Part shown: one piece after another, positions 60,010 through 64,000 of the stretch | Position numbering within the stretch: position 1 is the stretch's first letter | How the letters are laid out: every line of letters starts with the position of its first letter | Assembly (NCBI RefSeq): GCF_000165425.1 | Contig: NW_001799155.1 | Span: 185,241-249,240 of the forward strand | Direction: 5' to 3' | DNA: 64,000 nt | DNA from: Paramecium tetraurelia | Lineage: Eukaryota; Ciliophora; Oligohymenophorea; Peniculida; Parameciidae | Position numbers and translations under genes: made by a program | The notes under the pieces: model-generated | Seen by the model: the letters and a program-made list of their open reading frames with translations, nothing else | Database searches by the model: none | Told to the model about the DNA's origin: nothing

Positions 60010-63000
60010 ATGAACCAAAATCGTGAAACAACCCGTAATTAGTCCTATCGATAAAAAAAGTAATATTTAATAGTACTACAAGATAGAAACGATACTCGTT
60101 CATATGCACCTACCTTTGAAAATCTTTAGGCAAGAATAAGGGATTTTTCCTATAATAGACTATATAATGCAGTGTCAAATTAAAAAAGAAGTGAATCTAC
60201 ACACTCCCAAATGCAACATCAAGACTTGTAGTAGATGTATCATACTCTTTTATTAAAGAATTAAAAATATACTAGACAATGGAGTGAAATCATTTAGCAG
60301 TGGATTCAAATTGAGTGATATCCCTTATTCTCCTTAGTTGCAATCTCCAAATCAATTATTTTAATCCCCTAAATAGTTTGAATCAAGTAATCAGAAGCAA
60401 TCTGTAAAACAGCATGAAGACCAATTTGAGATATTTGGATTGCATTCAGATAAACGTAAGAGAAAGGATGATCAAAATAACAAGGATGATTAATATTCAA
60501 TTGAATATGCTAAATTAAAATAATAATTTGAACCAATTTCTAATATAAGTAGAAATTAATTACCAGATTTAGTCAGAATAGCTCAACAAACATCAACCGA
60601 TTATTATTCAAGTGCAAATAACAAATAAGTAGTATAATAAGACGATTAGAAATACTAGAATGTAACTGATACTGAATAAAGTAAGGAGTATGATTCTAAG
60701 TATTTGGAATTGTAGCAAATATTAAAAAAATCTAATAATTAATGTAATGAGTTAAAAATAGAAAACAAAAATCTTAATATTCAATTAAAGGAGTTATAAA
60801 AGAAACTCTTAAATTTTAAAGAATAGCAAAAGGAATAGGATCAAGAATTTTAATATTTATAACAATAAATTGAAGAATTTAACGATATCAATATTAATTT
60901 GAGGAGTTAAAATGATTAATTATTGTAAGAAATACAAGAATTAAAACATTTTATCACTACTCAAAAACATAATATTTAATTGAATGAATTAAATCTTTCA
61001 AATAAAATTAAAAATTTAGAAATTGAAAAATAAAAATTTAAAGAAGATTACTAGAAAGCATAAATTGTACTTTTTAGAGAAAGAGAAGACTCATCAGCAA
61101 AAGATGAAAAACTTTATGAGTTATAGAAGTAAATTGATTCCTTAAAAGATTCAATTTAAGAGCGATCCACTTAATCAAATTAATATTAATAAAAAATTAA
61201 AGATCTAACAAATTAACTAGATTAGTCAGCCTAAGAAAAGCAAGATTAATTCGATAATTTCTTATAAATTAAATAGACTTTATTAAATTAGATTGATTCA
61301 TAATTTTAAGATCATTAATCATATTTAGATGTTTTCAAACAATAAGAATAGCTGAAGTAAGAAAATCAATCATTAAAAAACTTAAATAAAAAGATTTAGG
61401 AAGATGCAAATGAAGAACAGGGAATTATATAAAAATAAAATAAAAATCTAACCTCTTAAATAGATTAGCTATAATAACAATCTGAATAAAATTAAAATAA
61501 GATTATGGAGTTGGAAAGTTATATTTAATAGTAATAATTATCTAGATAAGAATCAACCTCACCTTAAAATGCTTATCAATTAGAACAATAATAAAATCTA
61601 TTGAATTTAGAAAATTAATTGAAAGAGAAGAAAAACATCATAGATTAATTGAATTAATAAAATTCTTTGATTCAACTAGAATTAGAGGAGGCTAATTAAT
61701 TAAATTCTGAATTAAAAAGGGATTTATAATACAATTAGGATTAATATTTAATTTTGGAAGAAGAAAAAAAAGGTCTCACTATAAAGATAGATTAATTGGA
61801 AGAAGGAAAAGATTTGCTTGAAAAATAAGTGGCTTTCAAAGATTCTAAAATAAATTAATTAAAAGAATATGTAAATGAATAGAAGTAAGAATTTGAATAA
61901 ATTCAAGATGATTTATATATATAAATTGATAAAGAAAAATAGTTGTATAATAATCAAATTAATTAATTAGAAAATTAGTCGTCAAATTTCTAAGCTGAAA
62001 TAGAGAGATTAATAGAATAAATAAATAATTAAAAAGACTTAATTGACAATTTAAATGTTTAAATCAAATAAAAGAATAATTTGATTTAATCTTTAAATGA
62101 AGATATTGATAATAATTTATAAACAAATAACGATTTGAATGATTAAATAAATGATTTTGAAAGTTAAAACGAATTACTCAATACTAAAATAGATAATTTG
62201 ATTGGTGATTTGAAGGTTAAAGAAGATGACTACAATTAAATTAATGAATAATTTAGATAATTATAAATTTAGCATTCCTTATTGAATGAATAATTGTAAG
62301 ATGCATTGGATAGTCTTTAATAAGGAAATCAATCATAATAAATATTTAAATAGAAATTAGATGTATCAAATTAATAACTTGATGAATTTTAAATGTAACT
62401 TAAGATAACAGAGGATGCTTTAATTGAAAAGAATGAACAACTTAATTTAGCAAAGTCAGAATATGATTAATAAAAGAAAGAAAATTAATAATTATAGCAA
62501 GAGATAATTTAAGCTAATGATCAAATCAATGGGCTTTAGTATAATATTGATACATTGAAAAATGAAAATTTAACTCTAAAAGACGATTTAAAAATAGATA
62601 AATTAAACCTAAACGAAGTAATAAATATAAGTTAGGAGTGCAACAACAAAATAGAGGATTTATAAAACCAAAATTAAATTTTAATTAAAGAGAGTAACAA
62701 TTTACAAGACGAAATACTCAAAAAAAAAGAAAGAATTAAGACTTTAGAGTAATAATTAAAAAATCAAAATCAATCTTGTTCATTATTATAAGATAGTTTG
62801 AATGATTTTAAAATGTAAAATGAAGAATTATTACAATAAAATTAGAATATATTTTAAGAAAAGTAAAGTTAAAAGGAAGAATATTAGTAGGTTCTCTATT
62901 AAGTTAATAAATTAATTTAAAATTGCGTAAATAAATTCAGTAGTTTTTAATTTAGGAAATAAGATGATTAAAGTCAATAAGCAGAGGAAGGAAATAATCA

Positions 63001-63877
63001 TGATATAGATTAAGAAGCTGATGATTTAATTTTAATAGAAGCTGATTTAAATCAATAACAAGCACTTCTATATAGTGGGATACATAATTTAATTGACATC
63101 ATCAAATTCTAATTTGATGAAATCATTAATCTCAAGGCTGATTAAAATTTGAATAATGAATAAAATTTAGTTGAAAAAAGAGAGCAAGAATCTTAAACTT
63201 GTGAAAAGCATATTCACAATGAAGAAAATGATAAATTATTAGATATTTAGGATTAAATCAATTCATCAGCCAATCAGATTAAAGTAGAATAAAATAAAGA
63301 AAATGTATTAGAATTACAAAGTGGAAATTTAATTGAGGATGCTGAATCAAATAATTAAGAAGAATTACTAAATACAATAGAAAATTTAAGAGGTTAAATT
63401 TAAAACTAAGAATAAGAAATTAATTAATTAATTTTATATAATTAAGAATATTAAACTAAAATAGAAGATCTTCAAAAGACTACAGAATCCTAAATAAAAA
63501 AGTAAATAGACTCAGATAATTGTAACAATAAATAAAAAGAAATAATAGAATAAAGTTAATATAGAATTTTAGATTTTGAAAATATGGTATTACAATTACG
63601 ATAAGAGATCTAGGAAAAGGCAAACGCGATTTAAAGTTAACAAAAACAAATTGAAGAACTGATATAATAGGAGTTAGATATCAATTTCAAAATGACTGAT
63701 TAAATTTAATAAAATGAAGAATTAAGTACTAAATTGCATCAATAGTAGTAAGAATTATTCGATCTATAGTAAAGGTGTCTTCAGTAAAGTTAAGAGTTAA
63801 GGATGAGATTATTATTGTTAGATTAGCTAGAGAAAGAGAATTTTGAGCTAGAATAGCTTAAAATAGGGCATGATTGA
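60010..63877 (+). CDS. long coiled-coil protein
   Basis: 1278 aa with one 31-nt intron near 60227-60257. The first ~190 residues are polar and Ser/Gln-rich (disordered). From there to the end the protein is almost unbroken heptad repeat, extremely rich in Gln, Asn, Glu, Lys and Leu (for example LKELQKKLLNFKEQQKEQDQ, LENQLKEKKNIIDQL), with a short break near 62950-63060. Such proteins form rods in golgins, centrosomal/basal-body and cortical structures. No Grip, kinesin or other terminal domain is visible. The last codons are QLKIGHD followed by TGA at 63875. Almost every Gln is TAA or TAG. Confidence 0.8.
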
Positions 63878-64000
63878 GTAGTGGAAGGGTTTAGGACGTT
63901 GTCAAATATGACATAAGCTTAGGTGCTCTAGATCGGTTTGAATGACTAAGTGACATGTGGCGCTAGGGGGGGATGTTAAACTAGATCTAATGTTAGTCTC
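63878..64000. other. right edge, higher GC
   Basis: The last ~120 bases are richer in G and C than the rest and include a run of seven G (63966-63972). No gene can be assigned; it may be the start of a neighbouring gene or lower-quality contig end. Confidence 0.4.

Noticed and set aside
1-64000. Transposon, tRNA, rRNA or CRISPR content
   Set aside because: No terminal inverted repeats with a transposase, no cloverleaf with conserved boxes and no regularly spaced direct repeats were noticed by eye; a dedicated scan could still find a tRNA.

Overview
The window reads as ciliate macronuclear DNA, most likely from Paramecium (aurelia group). Real genes only become continuous when TAA and TAG are read as glutamine and TGA is the sole stop. 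Introns are tiny: those placed here are 20-35 nt, start GT (mostly GTA) and end AG. The sequence is very AT-rich and genes are packed with gaps of a few to a few hundred bases. With the standard code every gene falls apart into short fragments, so all models below use the ciliate code. In most models (about 20 of 29) the span minus the introns I could place is an exact number of codons. The rest (2002-9212, 11643-12867, 18521-20326, 27240-28756, 34344-36377, 36536-37049, 38360-40417, 43718-45619) still hide at least one intron I did not resolve.

Layout. 1-2 kb: a sparse left end with a small helix-turn-helix protein and a MORN-repeat protein. 2-9.2 kb: one giant minus-strand membrane protein (beta-propeller-like start, beta-helix-like body, Cys-rich part, multi-pass C-terminus). 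10-18.5 kb: a signalling and trafficking cluster: a SAM-FHA-FHA-RING protein, a TBC Rab-GAP with an N-myristoylation signal, a 900-aa unknown, a tandem cyclic-nucleotide-binding protein and an ANTH-like clathrin adaptor. 18.5-34 kb: the PP2A scaffold subunit A, a coiled-coil protein, a DOMON-cytochrome b561-cytochrome b5-reductase fusion, an Armadillo protein, a pseudokinase, a laforin-like glucan phosphatase, a protein kinase, mitochondrial glycine decarboxylase and the cyclophilin PPIL3. 34-47.3 kb: coiled-coil and small proteins, a cyclin-Y-like protein, a casein-kinase-1 family kinase, a glycerolipid acyltransferase and a secretory-pathway membrane protein. 47.4-64 kb: a Nup98-Nup96 nucleoporin precursor whose repeats are NIFN/NLFN-like instead of GLFG, a 1772-aa type I membrane protein, a SAC phosphoinositide phosphatase with a pseudokinase-like middle and helical tail, and a long coiled-coil protein.

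The most interesting locus is 47397-51061. It carries a GLEBS-like motif, about 16 N-x-F repeats, a Nup98 autoproteolytic domain with an intact HFS cleavage triad and a Nup96-like tail. In Tetrahymena, Nup98 paralogues with NIFN repeats are specific to the micronuclear pore while GLFG paralogues serve the macronucleus, so this gene is a candidate micronucleus-specific nucleoporin. Other unusual architectures are the SAC/pseudokinase/helical fusion, the double-CBM20 glucan phosphatase, the four-module redox protein and the kinase-fold protein with HSQ and GFD in place of HRD and DFG. I saw no tRNA, rRNA, transposase, CRISPR array or telomeric repeat.
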